This document shows, in pieces, positions 21,836 through 30,354 of a DNA stretch of 44,985 nucleotides. Origin of the DNA: JAGLQQ01 sp043806135 (GTDB taxonomy: Bacteria; Omnitrophota; Gorgyraeia; B26-G9); assembly GCA_043806135.1 (NCBI GenBank), contig JAZDHG010000001.1, positions 1 through 44,985 of the forward strand, read 5' to 3'. A model generated the notes under the pieces. The model did no database searches. It was not told the origin of the DNA and saw only the letters and a list, made by a program, of their open reading frames with translations. Numbering within the stretch: position 1 is the first letter of the stretch; each line of letters starts with the position of its first letter. The translations under genes and the position numbers were made by a program.

Positions 21836-23833
21836 CTAAGCGGTAGTTTCTTCCTGTTTGAGCGCCGTATCTTTATCTTTTATTCCGGTCATCTGGTTTA
21901 CAGCATTGGTTTTTTTTGCCTCGGATTGATTTTTCTCAGCCTCTTCGGTCTCCTCAACAGGTAATCCCAGCAGTTCTCTGACCTCTTTTGCGTCCATGAC
22001 TTCTTTTTCCAAAAGAGCTTCTGCCAAACTCTTAAGTTTATCAATATTGTCCCTTAAAAGCTTCTGTGCCTGTTCATAACAGTTGTCTATTATCTTGCGC
22101 ACTTCCTGATCAATCAAAACTGCAGTCTGTTCGCTGTAATTCTTCTCATCAAGCATATCTCTGCCCAAAAATATCTGCTGCTGTCTATGCCCGAATGTAA
22201 GATGGCCGAGCTTATCGCTCATACCGAATTCGCAAACCATTCTTCTGGCGCTTCTTGTTGCTATTTCCAGATCATTATGCGCCCCGGTAGTTACTTCTTC
22301 AAAAATCAGTTCTTCGCTGGCACGGCCTCCCAGGAACACGATTAAACGGCTTAAAAGCTCCTTTTTCGTCATAATGAATCTATCCTGTATAGGCATCTGA
22401 AGCGTATAGCCTAAAGCTGCAGTACCTCTGGGAATTATAGAGACCTTATGCAAAGGATCCACGCCTGATACAAGCATAGACAAAAGAGCATGTCCTGATT
22501 CGTGATAAGCAACAATAATTTTTTCTTCTTTACTTATAACCCGGGATTTTCTTTCCGGGCCGGCAACAACTCGCTCTATAGAGCCTTGCATCTCTTCCAT
22601 AGTAACAGAATCTTTATTGCGGCGTGCTGCAAGCAATGCCGCTTCATTGACAAGATTAGCAAGATCGGCTCCGGTAAATCCAGGAGTCTGCCTGGCTAAG
22701 GAATTTAGACTTACATCTTCATTCAGTTTTATATTGCGCGTATGCACTTTAAGGATCTCTTCTCTGCCGATCAGGTCCGGACGGTCTATAACGATCTGGC
22801 GGTCGAATCTTCCCGGTCTTAGAAGAGCCGGATCAAGAACGTCGGGCCTGTTTGTAGCTGCCATAAGAATAATCCCTGCTTGAGTATTAAACCCATCCAT
22901 TTCCACAAGAAGGGCATTGAGTGTTTGTTCCCGCTCATCGTGACCGCCGCCTACTCCGGCAAATCTTTGTCTTCCCACAGCATCAATCTCATCTATAAAA
23001 ATTATGCTTCCGTGTCCGCTAATCTTAGAAGCTTTTTTAGCCTGCTCAAATAAGTCCCTTACCCGTGAAGCACCGACACCTACGAACATCTCAACAAAGT
23101 CTGAACCGCTGATACTCAAAAAGGGGACCCCCGCCTCTCCGGCCACAGCTTTAGCCAAAAGAGTTTTTCCTGTTCCCGGAGCACCCATAAGCAACACTCC
23201 CTTAGGAATTTTTCCCCCCAGTTTCTGGAATTTTTTCGGGTCTTTCAAAAATTCGATAATTTCGTTTAACTCCTCTTGGGCCTCTTCAACACCAGCAACA
23301 TCTTTAAAAGTAACCCGCACATTAGTTTCGTTTACTTGATGTATTTTGCTTTTACCGAAGGAGAAAAGCCTGTTGCCGCCTGCCTGTGAGCCCCGATAGG
23401 CAAACCATATGATCATCCCGAGGATAAACAGGGGCCATAAAAGACTGACAATATTAAGCCACATTACACTTGAGGACTTAATAGTAAAATTCGGCACATT
23501 ATTTCTTAAAACCTTTATAAGCTCATTATCCTCAGGTGGAATGTTTACAGAAAAAGATTTTCCGTCTTGTAAAGCAACATCTGCGATACCTTCCCCGAGC
23601 TGAACACTTGTAATATAATGTGTTTGCGGGTTTTGCTCTACCATATTGAAGAATTCCGAATAGGTGGTTTTAATCTGCACGCTTTTCTCGTATTGCTCGG
23701 CAATTAAGCCCATAAAAAACAACACCGCCAGGAAAATAAAGAACGGAGCTATCAAGCGATTTGCTTTATTTTGCTTATTGTTTTGCTTAGGGATTCTTTT
23801 TTTATTTTTGTCAAAATCCAAGTTTTTTGCCAT
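21836..23833 (-). CDS. ftsH: ATP-dependent zinc metalloprotease FtsH
   Basis: A membrane-bound AAA+ protease that degrades unassembled membrane proteins and regulators. Two spans (residues about 27-45 and 124-146) flank a periplasmic loop. Walker A GAPGTGKT at 217-224, Walker B IIFIDEIDAVGR, arginine-finger region LRPGRFDR, and the zinc site HESGH near residue 442. 665 residues, full length. AGAGG lies 9 nt upstream of the ATG. First gene of the eight-gene operon that ends in the tRNA cluster. Confidence 0.97.
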   Translation of the reverse strand: MAKNLDFDKNKKRIPKQNNKQNKANRLIAPFFIFLAVLFFMGLIAEQYEKSVQIKTTYSEFFNMVEQNPQTHYITSVQLGEGIADVALQDGKSFSVNIPPEDNELIKVLRNNVPNFTIKSSSVMWLNIVSLLWPLFILGMIIWFAYRGSQAGGNRLFSFGKSKIHQVNETNVRVTFKDVAGVEEAQEELNEIIEFLKDPKKFQKLGGKIPKGVLLMGAPGTGKTLLAKAVAGEAGVPFLSISGSDFVEMFVGVGASRVRDLFEQAKKASKISGHGSIIFIDEIDAVGRQRFAGVGGGHDEREQTLNALLVEMDGFNTQAGIILMAATNRPDVLDPALLRPGRFDRQIVIDRPDLIGREEILKVHTRNIKLNEDVSLNSLARQTPGFTGADLANLVNEAALLAARRNKDSVTMEEMQGSIERVVAGPERKSRVISKEEKIIVAYHESGHALLSMLVSGVDPLHKVSIIPRGTAALGYTLQMPIQDRFIMTKKELLSRLIVFLGGRASEELIFEEVTTGAHNDLEIATRSARRMVCEFGMSDKLGHLTFGHRQQQIFLGRDMLDEKNYSEQTAVLIDQEVRKIIDNCYEQAQKLLRDNIDKLKSLAEALLEKEVMDAKEVRELLGLPVEETEEAEKNQSEAKKTNAVNQMTGIKDKDTALKQEETTA

Positions 23834-23909
23834 AATATGAACCTCTCGCGTAGTCTACTATATCAAGTAAAATTATCGAAATTTATTCTCTCAAAAAATC
23901 ATGCGGACA

Positions 23910-23938
23910 GGTATAAATTTTAACAAAACCCCCGTCAA
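23910..23938 (-). promoter_or_regulatory. Sigma70-type promoter of the ftsH operon
   Basis: Minus strand TTGACG (23938-23933), 17-nt spacer, TATACC (23915-23910). The predicted start near 23903 leaves a 70-nt leader before ftsH. Confidence 0.55.
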
Positions 23939-24034
23939 ATAGCAAGCTTTTTCACGGTTCTCCCTTTATCTGGAAAATCTCTCCATAACTCCCCACAACA
24001 AAGTATTTTATGCGCAACTGCTTATAAAATAAGA

Positions 24035-24631
24035 CTATCTGCTTCCGGCAATTAGACGGCTAAGCACATATCCGATCAAACTTCCCAGGCAAATCAGCAA
24101 GGTTTGCAGAAAGACAAGCGCATAACTCTGCATAAGGCGCATCTTATATACCGCTTTTACCAGGCGTGCTTCCAGGTCCAAAAGCCTGATCATTACAGCC
24201 GCAGAGATTACTATAAAGAGGATATTGTCATGTTTCCCATAAAGGACGATATGCAGGAATATCAAAAACAGCCATAAAGGAACCGTGTAAGCATGGACGC
24301 AAAAACTGCCCAGAAAATCAGGTTCAATTTCCTTACTTTTAACCCGCAGTGTCATTGAATACATCCAGTTTAAAAGCCCGCTCACCGCAGAAGTTGCGAG
24401 TATAAATACAAAAAATACGCTCAAAATCACCAGCCATGATTGTGTAATTGATAGGCTAAGTTTAAAATAAGTAAAATTCTTGAGCACATATATTCCCAGT
24501 GTTGAGAAAAGAACCGCGGAAAACAAAAGCGAGGTTAAAGGCTTAAAAGCATCTTCACCCTTGACCGCCCCTTTAAAAATCCGATCCGGGAACAGCAAAA
24601 CCAGAATACCATTAAAAAATTTTGAATCCAT
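24035..24631 (-). CDS. Integral membrane protein, possibly Yip1-like
   Basis: 198 residues with about five membrane spans. The layout (a short N-terminal PDRIFKGAVKGEDAFKP segment entering the membrane, then LLFSAVLFSTLGIYVL and three or four more spans) resembles Yip1-domain proteins of bacteria, but no diagnostic motif is present. 144 nt downstream of the pseudopilin genes, so it may be the last gene of that unit. Function unknown. Confidence 0.6.
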   Translation of the reverse strand: MDSKFFNGILVLLFPDRIFKGAVKGEDAFKPLTSLLFSAVLFSTLGIYVLKNFTYFKLSLSITQSWLVILSVFFVFILATSAVSGLLNWMYSMTLRVKSKEIEPDFLGSFCVHAYTVPLWLFLIFLHIVLYGKHDNILFIVISAAVMIRLLDLEARLVKAVYKMRLMQSYALVFLQTLLICLGSLIGYVLSRLIAGSR

Positions 24632-24775
24632 AAAAATATGCCTGTTTACTATGATTAAAGAACCATTACTTTTGCAAACTTCGAGGTAATTCCTTGTCTG
24701 GAAAGTAGTTATATTATAACATAAACAGAATGGCTAAATCCATAGCAGGTTTTAAAACAATATCTTAAAAAGTAA

Positions 24776-25840
24776 TTATAGTTTTCTCCAGGATATAAGC
24801 TGCACAATAGAGCTCGGATTAATAATATAACGTATGGCATCCATATACGGTTTATGATAGCCGATATCAACGCTTCCGTTAATCCGCACTCCGTCGCTGC
24901 CTGACCATACTCCGCCCAGCACATTAAGCCCAATTCCTCCGCCGCCGTTAACTCTGAATTCGCCGGTACTATAAACACATCCATCAATATGCCCATTGCC
25001 ATTAATAGTAGTGGAAGTCGTCGCATCGGGATCAGAGATAACATCACCTACAACAACGAGAAATCCGCCTATTGTGCCGATATTTCCATTGAGCACCAGA
25101 TCTGTTTCTACATAAACCACATTCGGGATCCAGTTTGCCGGATTGGGATTTGACTGATCAAACCAAAAACTTACAGGCAGAGGAGGGATTTTGCTTGCGA
25201 TCTCAGCCGCAGTATATATATTATCGCTGCCGTCGGCTTTTATTTGAGTTGCGGCAACTGCCCGCAGGTAATCATAATCAAGCTTAATAAGCGGAGAAAT
25301 ACTCAGATCATTTGTGACTGTACCTGTAAAACAGCCCGGATCAAGCGTTGCGGGAAGCATTGATCCGGCATAAAGAATATTCCCATTTATGTCAAAAGCC
25401 GCTCCGTTGACACGAACATTTCCTGCTGTATAAATTGCATTATCCCAAAAGCTGTCCGGCAAATCCTTTTTGCTGATATATGCCTCCAGGTGAACCACTG
25501 CCTGCGGCTGGCTCTGGTCCGGAATATAGCCCCAGCTTTCAACTCTCCAGCGTTTTCCCATCTCAAGTATCGCGATTGTATAGGAATATTCTCCCCGTTT
25601 TTGATTATTATTATCCGTTAACGCCACATTACTTTCAGCCGTAACATCAGCGGGTAATTTTGCAATGGCTTTATCCGTGCCTGCTTCAGCACAATGCAGG
25701 GCTAGTATACTTTGTTTATAACGAACAGCATTTTTTGCATCCCACACATTGCGGAATAAAAAGGCCCCCAGTAAAACACTTACAACCGCAATAACCATAA
25801 AAACCACAATCAACAAAACCCCTCTATTATTTTTTAACAT
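24776..25840 (-). CDS. PilX-like pseudopilin-associated protein
   Basis: 354 residues. N-terminus MLKNNRGVLLIVVFMVIAVV SVLLGAFLF is a class-III-signal-like membrane helix with a short basic leader (NNRG), then YKQSILALHCAEAGTDKAI, the usual PilX-N pattern in which AEAG follows the helix. The C-terminal half is glycine- and asparagine-rich with repeating VNG/INGNG strands (VRVNGAAFDINGNI, TTINGNGHIDGCVY, VRINGSVDIG), suggesting a beta-helix. Third gene of the pseudopilin set, 19 nt after the PulJ-like gene. Likely a minor component of a type II secretion or type IV pilus machine. Confidence 0.78.
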   Translation of the reverse strand: MLKNNRGVLLIVVFMVIAVVSVLLGAFLFRNVWDAKNAVRYKQSILALHCAEAGTDKAIAKLPADVTAESNVALTDNNNQKRGEYSYTIAILEMGKRWRVESWGYIPDQSQPQAVVHLEAYISKKDLPDSFWDNAIYTAGNVRVNGAAFDINGNILYAGSMLPATLDPGCFTGTVTNDLSISPLIKLDYDYLRAVAATQIKADGSDNIYTAAEIASKIPPLPVSFWFDQSNPNPANWIPNVVYVETDLVLNGNIGTIGGFLVVVGDVISDPDATTSTTINGNGHIDGCVYSTGEFRVNGGGGIGLNVLGGVWSGSDGVRINGSVDIGYHKPYMDAIRYIINPSSIVQLISWRKL

Positions 25841-25859
25841 AACATCCTCCTTCGTCGTT

Positions 25860-26669
25860 TTACGGCTGCCGAAACTTAACAGAGTTGCGCAAGGTCATTT
25901 CTAAAATTCTGCCTGAGCTTTGCAGAGTGGAAACTTCTTTTGTAAAAAACAATGAAATATTAATACTTCCGACACTTTTAATCGCGTTAAAACCCAAGTT
26001 TAAAATCCCGTCTTGATTATCAACGGGTAAATTCATACCGCCGTCGTTTTCTTGCGCATCAAGAAAATTATTATTGTTAGCATCCTCATTACCGATGTAA
26101 TTGGCCAGTACGTCTCCTCCTGCCCTTGGAACATTCAGGGACGTTCCATCGGCCTGCAGAAAATTCAAGTAGGTAGAAGTAGCTGAGACAAAGGCCAGCG
26201 GAAAGATATTAGGTTGAGCATAATGCGTAATAGATGCCCCATAGTCAGCATAACGGCGCAGCTGCTTTAGACCTTCGGATGTTTGATACGGACAATAAAC
26301 AATTACCGAGCGCCAGCTTATTAGATTATTGACGTCAAGATGCATATAATTGTTATTCGGGCTGCCGTCTTCCCCGGCCTGAAGGATATTTCCGCGCGCA
26401 GATGCCGTCCAGACGCCTTGCGCATACTCTCCGGTAGCCGGATCAATAAATGTAAAACTTTCTGTCCATCCGCTGGAACCTTCCATCAATTCTTTTTTCA
26501 GAGAATCCATCGCTCTGCGTGCATCAACATAAAGATCTGATTTGACTTGCGAAATAAGCCATGCCCCTTTAGAAGAGGAGAACACAGCAGTGAGAGTCAA
26601 TAAAATAAATACCGTTATCAGGGAAACAAACATTATTTCTATCAACGTAATTCCTTTGTTTTTTTTCAT
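25860..26669 (-). CDS. Prepilin-type protein (PulJ/PilW-like minor pseudopilin)
   Basis: 269 residues. Prepilin cleavage site MKKNKG|ITLIEIMFVSLITVFILLTL with the conserved Glu at +5, followed by a long N-terminal helix and a beta-rich C-terminal domain (VDNQDGILNLGFNAIKSVG, STLQSSGRILEMTLRNSVKF). The pattern and length fit PulJ/GspJ-type or PilW-type minor pseudopilins. 11 nt after the previous gene. A segment NEDANNNNFLDAQENDGGMN is calcium-site-like, common in these proteins. Confidence 0.85.
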   Translation of the reverse strand: MKKNKGITLIEIMFVSLITVFILLTLTAVFSSSKGAWLISQVKSDLYVDARRAMDSLKKELMEGSSGWTESFTFIDPATGEYAQGVWTASARGNILQAGEDGSPNNNYMHLDVNNLISWRSVIVYCPYQTSEGLKQLRRYADYGASITHYAQPNIFPLAFVSATSTYLNFLQADGTSLNVPRAGGDVLANYIGNEDANNNNFLDAQENDGGMNLPVDNQDGILNLGFNAIKSVGSINISLFFTKEVSTLQSSGRILEMTLRNSVKFRQP

Positions 26670-26680
26670 TTGATTTTATC

Positions 26681-27070
26681 CTATCGCTTGGTAAGCAGGG
26701 TTACCAGCTGCTCCGTGAACAAGCGTCCTCCCTGGCCTTCCCAGTTCACAATTACATATACTTTAATTGGATCCGTATTCAAATCTTCATATTCAACTGT
26801 TACGGTTTCATTCGCCAGATTATTAAATCCGGCAATAATCGCTCCGTTTGGGTATACTGCCGTAAGGTTTGAAGAACTGATCGGATAAATATTTCGCATA
26901 TTCTCAATAATAGACTCCGCGTCACTTAACGCGATAACCGATCCTCTTAACTGTTCTATCAGCGCAAATCCGGCATGGAACACATAAAAACATCCAATAA
27001 GTACTGTTGAAAGAAGCAAACAGACTATCATAATTTCAATAAAACTAAATCCGCAATTATTTTTTTTCAT
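26681..27070 (-). CDS. Prepilin-type protein (PulI/PilV-like minor pseudopilin)
   Basis: 129 residues. Class III signal MKKNNCG|FSFIEIMIVCLLLSTVLIG with Glu at +5, a short pilin helix and a small beta domain ending in VIVNWEGQGGRLFTEQLVTL. First gene of the pseudopilin operon and the one directly behind the riboswitch and terminator at 27096-27341. GGGG lies 8 to 9 nt before the ATG, just past the terminator hairpin, so the gene should be controlled by termination rather than by masking of its ribosome-binding site. Confidence 0.85.
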   Translation of the reverse strand: MKKNNCGFSFIEIMIVCLLLSTVLIGCFYVFHAGFALIEQLRGSVIALSDAESIIENMRNIYPISSSNLTAVYPNGAIIAGFNNLANETVTVEYEDLNTDPIKVYVIVNWEGQGGRLFTEQLVTLLTKR

Positions 27071-27090
27071 ATCTTTTCCCCTGTTTTAAT

Positions 27091-27122
27091 TAAAAACCCC
27101 AAAGCAGAAGATGCCATGGGGT
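27091..27122 (-). terminator. Expression-platform terminator of the pseudopilin leader
   Basis: Minus-strand hairpin ACCCCA / TGGGGT extended past a U-U mismatch by GGCA/TGCT around the loop TCTTC (27122-27096), followed by TTTTT. It sits between the aptamer (ending 27150) and the first prepilin gene. Confidence 0.8.
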
Positions 27123-27177
27123 CTATGTGTAGATGCAACACAACTATACCCTATTTTCGGCAACTGACTGCCATACT

Positions 27178-27240
27178 AGTCAATAGTCAATGGTCAATGG
27201 TTTTTGATTTACTATCAGCCATCAGCTATTAACTATCAGC
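27178..27240. repeat. Palindromic repeat inside riboswitch P3
   Basis: Plus strand: repeated TCAATAG/TCAATGG units (CAATAGTCAATGGTCAATGG), a TTTTTG centre, then ATCAGCCATCAGCTATTAACT. AGTTAATAG can pair with CTATTGACT, giving a hairpin of its own. Confidence 0.65.
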
Positions 27241-27263
27241 TAATTTAGGCTCTTGAGCTTTGC

Positions 27264-27305
27264 CCCCGCCTTAATTGCTGCGGGGTCTCGCCATCGGCGG
27301 GAGCC
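27264..27305. repeat. GC-rich double-hairpin insertion inside the riboswitch
   Basis: 42 bp, far richer in GC than the surroundings, with CCCCGC/GCGGGG and CCCGCC/GGCG pairings. It splits the riboswitch P2 from the conserved GCAAAGC. A related sequence (ATGGCGAG plus GC-rich arms) lies at 27566-27597. Confidence 0.6.
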
Positions 27306-27351
27306 CCTAACTTTCGTTAGGTTTGCTATTATCGCTATAGGTTTTAAAGAA

Positions 27352-27380
27352 ATAATATGTATCTATTTATATCATAGCAA
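27352..27380 (-). promoter_or_regulatory. Sigma70-type promoter of the riboswitch-pseudopilin operon
   Basis: Minus strand TTGCTA (27380-27375), 17-nt spacer, TATTAT (27357-27352). The start near 27345 falls exactly at the 5' edge of the aptamer. Confidence 0.65.
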
Positions 27381-27534
27381 CTTATATACCATATCCATAT
27401 TTTTCTATTATTTTTTTGTCTCATAACTTCATCTTCAATAACATGTTACGAATTGATGTTATTTGCAGCTTTGGCTCATTATTAAACACTCTTAAAATTC
27501 ATAGAAAAATCTTTCCATATACGAAATCGTTTTC

Positions 27535-27600
27535 TTCGGAGTCCGCCTGAGGCAGAGGAGACTGCCTACCCGCCACAAAGCTGGCGAGGCTCGCCATAGT
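27535..27600. repeat. GC-rich palindromic repeat
   Basis: CCGCCTGAGGCAG and CGCCACAAAGCTGGCG form two nested palindromes directly downstream of fmdB (27651). The stretch between here and the promoter at 27380 is AT-rich and shows no gene. Confidence 0.5.
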
Positions 27601-27650
27601 CATATTACCCTGAGGAACTTGGCGGTTCTCTTCTTGCTTCTCGCTACTTG

Positions 27651-27884
27651 CTAATGCTGGCATCCGCCGCCATGCATACAACTCGGCGTTGGGCACGGTC
27701 CTTTTTGCGCGCAATAATCCTGTTTGCTTTTTGCACCTGTGGAGACAAAACCGCTGGAGATCTTTTTGGTCATTTTCTTGCTTTGGCAGTGAGCGCATTC
27801 TATTTTTACTTTTGACTGTGAAACTCCCACTAAAAACTCGCTTACTTTACCGCATTGGTTGCACTGGTATTCATAAATAGGCAC
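27651..27884 (-). CDS. FmdB-family zinc-ribbon protein
   Basis: 77 residues. MPIYEYQCNQCGKVSEFLVG and IECAHCQSKKMTKKISS give two CxxC pairs (C8/C11 and C30/C33), a small zinc ribbon of the FmdB/CxxC_CxxC_SSSS family. The tail KQDYCAQKGPCPTPSCMHGGGCQH adds further Cys and His that may bind metal. FmdB was named as a putative regulator of formamidase genes; for most members the role is unknown. Last gene of the long minus-strand run. Confidence 0.88.
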   Translation of the reverse strand: MPIYEYQCNQCGKVSEFLVGVSQSKVKIECAHCQSKKMTKKISSGFVSTGAKSKQDYCAQKGPCPTPSCMHGGGCQH

Positions 27885-27934
27885 GATCTTCTCTCCTTAC
27901 TTTTCCACTCGAAATTCATTATAAAGCTTACTTT

Positions 27935-28723
27935 TTACTTACACGCCCCTCTTCTTCTTAGCGTAGCTGCAATATTTATAGGCGATGTCTTCTTCTTTAC
28001 TCTATCAAACACACTTATCGTTTCAAGTCCCTGACGCGTAAATTCTTTTTTTATTTTTTTCATTTGAATTACCGATAAAGATTTACATTCAGAAGGACGC
28101 AAGGGGGTATTGATAAATATTTTATCTGCTTTTATTTGCGCGGCAATACGGGCAATGCTTCCGGCATGGTCAAAATTCTCTTTTACAAACATGATCTGCA
28201 GAGCGAGCACTTTTTTATATACACGCCTAAGATGCTTCAGATTTAAAATAAGATCAGAGAACATTATTGATTTGAGAGGATTATTCACTATTTTTAACAT
28301 CTCTTGCGTGGAAGCGTCAAGTTTGGCCATAACCAGGTCCGCTTTTAAAAGATCCGCTCTCACGTCCTTTCTTCCGAGCAAGGATGAATTCGTAATTACA
28401 GCAACAGGCTCTTTTCTGATTTTCTTTACCTCTGTTATTAATTCCCCGAGGTTTTTTGCCAGCGTCGGTTCTCCGCTTCCGGAAAACGTCAGAAAATCTA
28501 TCTTTACCTTTTCAGACAATCGACTTATCTCGGAAACTATACTTTTTGTGGGCACAAATATTTTGCGGCGCGCAAAACAAGGCAAGGCCCTGCCCAACTG
28601 GCAATAGCCGCAGTCAAACACGCATTGTTTTGTCTTTTGAGATATGGGGTCTATACCCAAAGAAGTCCCTAAGCGCCATGAAGATACCGGGCCGTAAATA
28701 TATTTAAATTCCTTTTTTTGCAT
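27935..28723 (-). CDS. Radical SAM protein (COG0731-like)
   Basis: 262 residues. The [4Fe-4S]-SAM motif CVFDCGYC is at residues 34-41 (Cx3Cx2C). YGPVSSWRLGTSLGIDPI before it and TFSGSGEPTLAKNLGELI after it (GGE-like SAM motif) are typical of small COG0731-type enzymes annotated as wyosine-related or Fe-S oxidoreductases. The substrate is not evident. C-terminal CK with Cys near the end is not a second cluster. It sits 8 nt downstream of the DUF481 gene. Confidence 0.82.
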   Translation of the reverse strand: MQKKEFKYIYGPVSSWRLGTSLGIDPISQKTKQCVFDCGYCQLGRALPCFARRKIFVPTKSIVSEISRLSEKVKIDFLTFSGSGEPTLAKNLGELITEVKKIRKEPVAVITNSSLLGRKDVRADLLKADLVMAKLDASTQEMLKIVNNPLKSIMFSDLILNLKHLRRVYKKVLALQIMFVKENFDHAGSIARIAAQIKADKIFINTPLRPSECKSLSVIQMKKIKKEFTRQGLETISVFDRVKKKTSPINIAATLRRRGACK

Positions 28724-28731
28724 TTTATTCT

Positions 28732-29460
28732 TCAGAATCCGTAAACAAGAGCAAGCATAAGCTGCGTATCGTTTTTCTTGGACTCACCTAAAGGATTCGC
28801 GTTAAACTCATCAATAAAACTTAACCGCAGAGAAAGCGCCTCGCTCAAAACATTAGTGAATCTGGTTTCTGAGCGCATTCGATATTTTTTTACATCCTCT
28901 AGACTGGGATAAAAGATAAGCTCCTCAGATATTTTTGCTTTTTCCAATACTGCTTTCTCAGCAAAAAAACGCGGTATAAGCACCACACTCTCGTCAACCG
29001 AATCGTCTGTATATTTTACATATTCATGACCGACACCGACTTCACCTGATGCCTTCCAGTCTTCTTCCCTCACCATCCAGTAACCCGCACCGATAGATGG
29101 TAAATAACGATAGTCGATGCCTGCAAACCGGTCGTGTTCCGCTTCTACCTTGCCAAACCCAAACCAGTCTGTATCTCCCAGGTTCGGAGCATATCGGGCA
29201 GAACCGTTATATTTCCGGCCATCCATTTTTTTATTAACTGAAGAATATAATACGCCCGCCTTAATGGTCAACTCTGAGTATTCTGACTTTCTCAAACCTT
29301 CATAATTAGAGATCAATTCAGAACTTTGAGTATTCCCGGTTTTTTGCGTATAACCTAAGGCAACTTCCTGTTTCCATAAATTTTCATCTGCGGCATGAGC
29401 AAAAACCATACTTAAACAAATTATAGATACTACAGCCCATATAAAAAACACTCCTTTCAT
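28732..29460 (-). CDS. DUF481 (YdiY-like) outer-membrane beta-barrel protein
   Basis: 242 residues with a signal peptide (MKGVFFIWAVVSIICLSMVFAHA|ADE). Alternating beta strands such as QEVALGYTQKTGNTQSSEL, YSELTIKAGVLYSS, WKASGEVGVGHEYV and a terminal aromatic LMLALVYGF support an outer-membrane barrel of the DUF481 family. The phrase GNTQ and the later RSETRFTNVLSEALSLRLSF are family-typical. It supports a diderm envelope. Confidence 0.85.
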   Translation of the reverse strand: MKGVFFIWAVVSIICLSMVFAHAADENLWKQEVALGYTQKTGNTQSSELISNYEGLRKSEYSELTIKAGVLYSSVNKKMDGRKYNGSARYAPNLGDTDWFGFGKVEAEHDRFAGIDYRYLPSIGAGYWMVREEDWKASGEVGVGHEYVKYTDDSVDESVVLIPRFFAEKAVLEKAKISEELIFYPSLEDVKKYRMRSETRFTNVLSEALSLRLSFIDEFNANPLGESKKNDTQLMLALVYGF

Positions 29461-29495
29461 TTTTTTCTGCTCCCTTTCTTGTTTAAGGCCATTAA

Positions 29496-30323
29496 CTATT
29501 TACCGGATTTCTGTTCATTATAAATATGCACATCGCGCTGCGGAAACGGGATAGTAATACCGCTTTTTTCAAGTTCCAGTTTGCCCTGTTCCAGCACATT
29601 AAAATATACATCCCAGTAGTCAGACGGTTTTACCCATGGCCGGCAAACCAAATTTACGCTGCTGTCCCCAAGCGCTGAAACAGCGATAACCGGCTTGGGG
29701 TTTTTAAGAATACGTGAATCAGCAGCAATAACTTTTTCCAGGGCCTCTTTTGCTTTTTTAATATTATCATTGTAAGATATGCCGAATATCAGATCAACGC
29801 GTCTGTTTTCAATAGCGGAAAAATTAGTTATAGTGGTTCCTGTAACCTGTGCATTTGGTACAATGGTTTTGCGATTATCCGGATGCGCAAGAATGGTATT
29901 GAAAATCTGTATTTCTTTTACCGTACCCATTTCTCCTCCGGCAATAATAAAATCGCCTACTTTAAACGGCTTAAAAAGAATCAAGATGACTCCAGCGGCA
30001 AAATTAGCCAAAGATCCCTGCAAAGCCAAGCCGACAGCCAATCCAGCCGCACCTATGATTGCCACAAAAGAAGTGGTTTGGATGCCTAATTTGCCTAATG
30101 CGGCAATAACTACAAAAGCCATTAAACCGACATAAGCCAGATTTTTTACAAAACCAACCAGCGTAACATCAACCTTGGATTTTGTCATTATATTATGGAT
30201 TATGCTGGTAAGAATCCCAACAATAAACTTTCCGATTATAAAAATCAGTATTGCCGCAACAACATTTAATCCGTAGGTAAGTAAGTACGTATACATTTTT
30301 TCGATCAGTTGTTCTATCTGCAT
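29496..30323 (-). CDS. Small-conductance mechanosensitive channel (MscS)
   Basis: 275 residues, the size of the minimal MscS. Three N-terminal spans, then the pore-lining and lateral-portal signature VGLALQGSLANFAAGVILILFKPFKVGDFI, followed by the cytoplasmic vestibule (NAQVTGTTITNFSAIENRRVDL) and a C-terminal beta barrel. Protects against hypo-osmotic shock. 31 nt after the lipoprotein gene; K+/turgor control would fit the c-di-AMP module elsewhere in the window, but the two loci are unlinked. Confidence 0.92.
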   Translation of the reverse strand: MQIEQLIEKMYTYLLTYGLNVVAAILIFIIGKFIVGILTSIIHNIMTKSKVDVTLVGFVKNLAYVGLMAFVVIAALGKLGIQTTSFVAIIGAAGLAVGLALQGSLANFAAGVILILFKPFKVGDFIIAGGEMGTVKEIQIFNTILAHPDNRKTIVPNAQVTGTTITNFSAIENRRVDLIFGISYNDNIKKAKEALEKVIAADSRILKNPKPVIAVSALGDSSVNLVCRPWVKPSDYWDVYFNVLEQGKLELEKSGITIPFPQRDVHIYNEQKSGK

Positions 30324-30354
30324 GACTACCTCTTTTGTTAAAAAAATATTTTCG

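Larger units (their letters stand above)
27150..27341 (-). promoter_or_regulatory. Cyclic di-GMP-I (GEMM-I)-type riboswitch with two palindromic insertions
   Basis: Read on the minus strand: CCTAT (27341) pairs with ATAGG (27150) to close P1; AGCAAACC; a perfect stem CCTAAC-GAAA-GTTAGG with a GNRA tetraloop (27321-27306); GCAAAGC (27263-27257); GAGCCTAAA as the P3 tetraloop receptor 5' strand; then TATGGCAG and GTTGCCGA (27173-27156). These are the GEMM-I landmarks in order. Two extra stretches interrupt it: 27264-27305 between P2 and GCAAAGC, and about 59 nt in the tip of P3 (near 27181-27239), each itself hairpin-forming. The canonical GAC before GCAAAGC is missing or displaced. Confidence 0.7.

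Noticed and set aside
24709..25047. 112-codon minus-strand ORF
   Set aside because: Out of frame within the PilX-like gene; the in-frame protein has a pilin-type leader.
28110..28607. 165-codon plus-strand ORF
   Set aside because: Antisense to the radical SAM gene.
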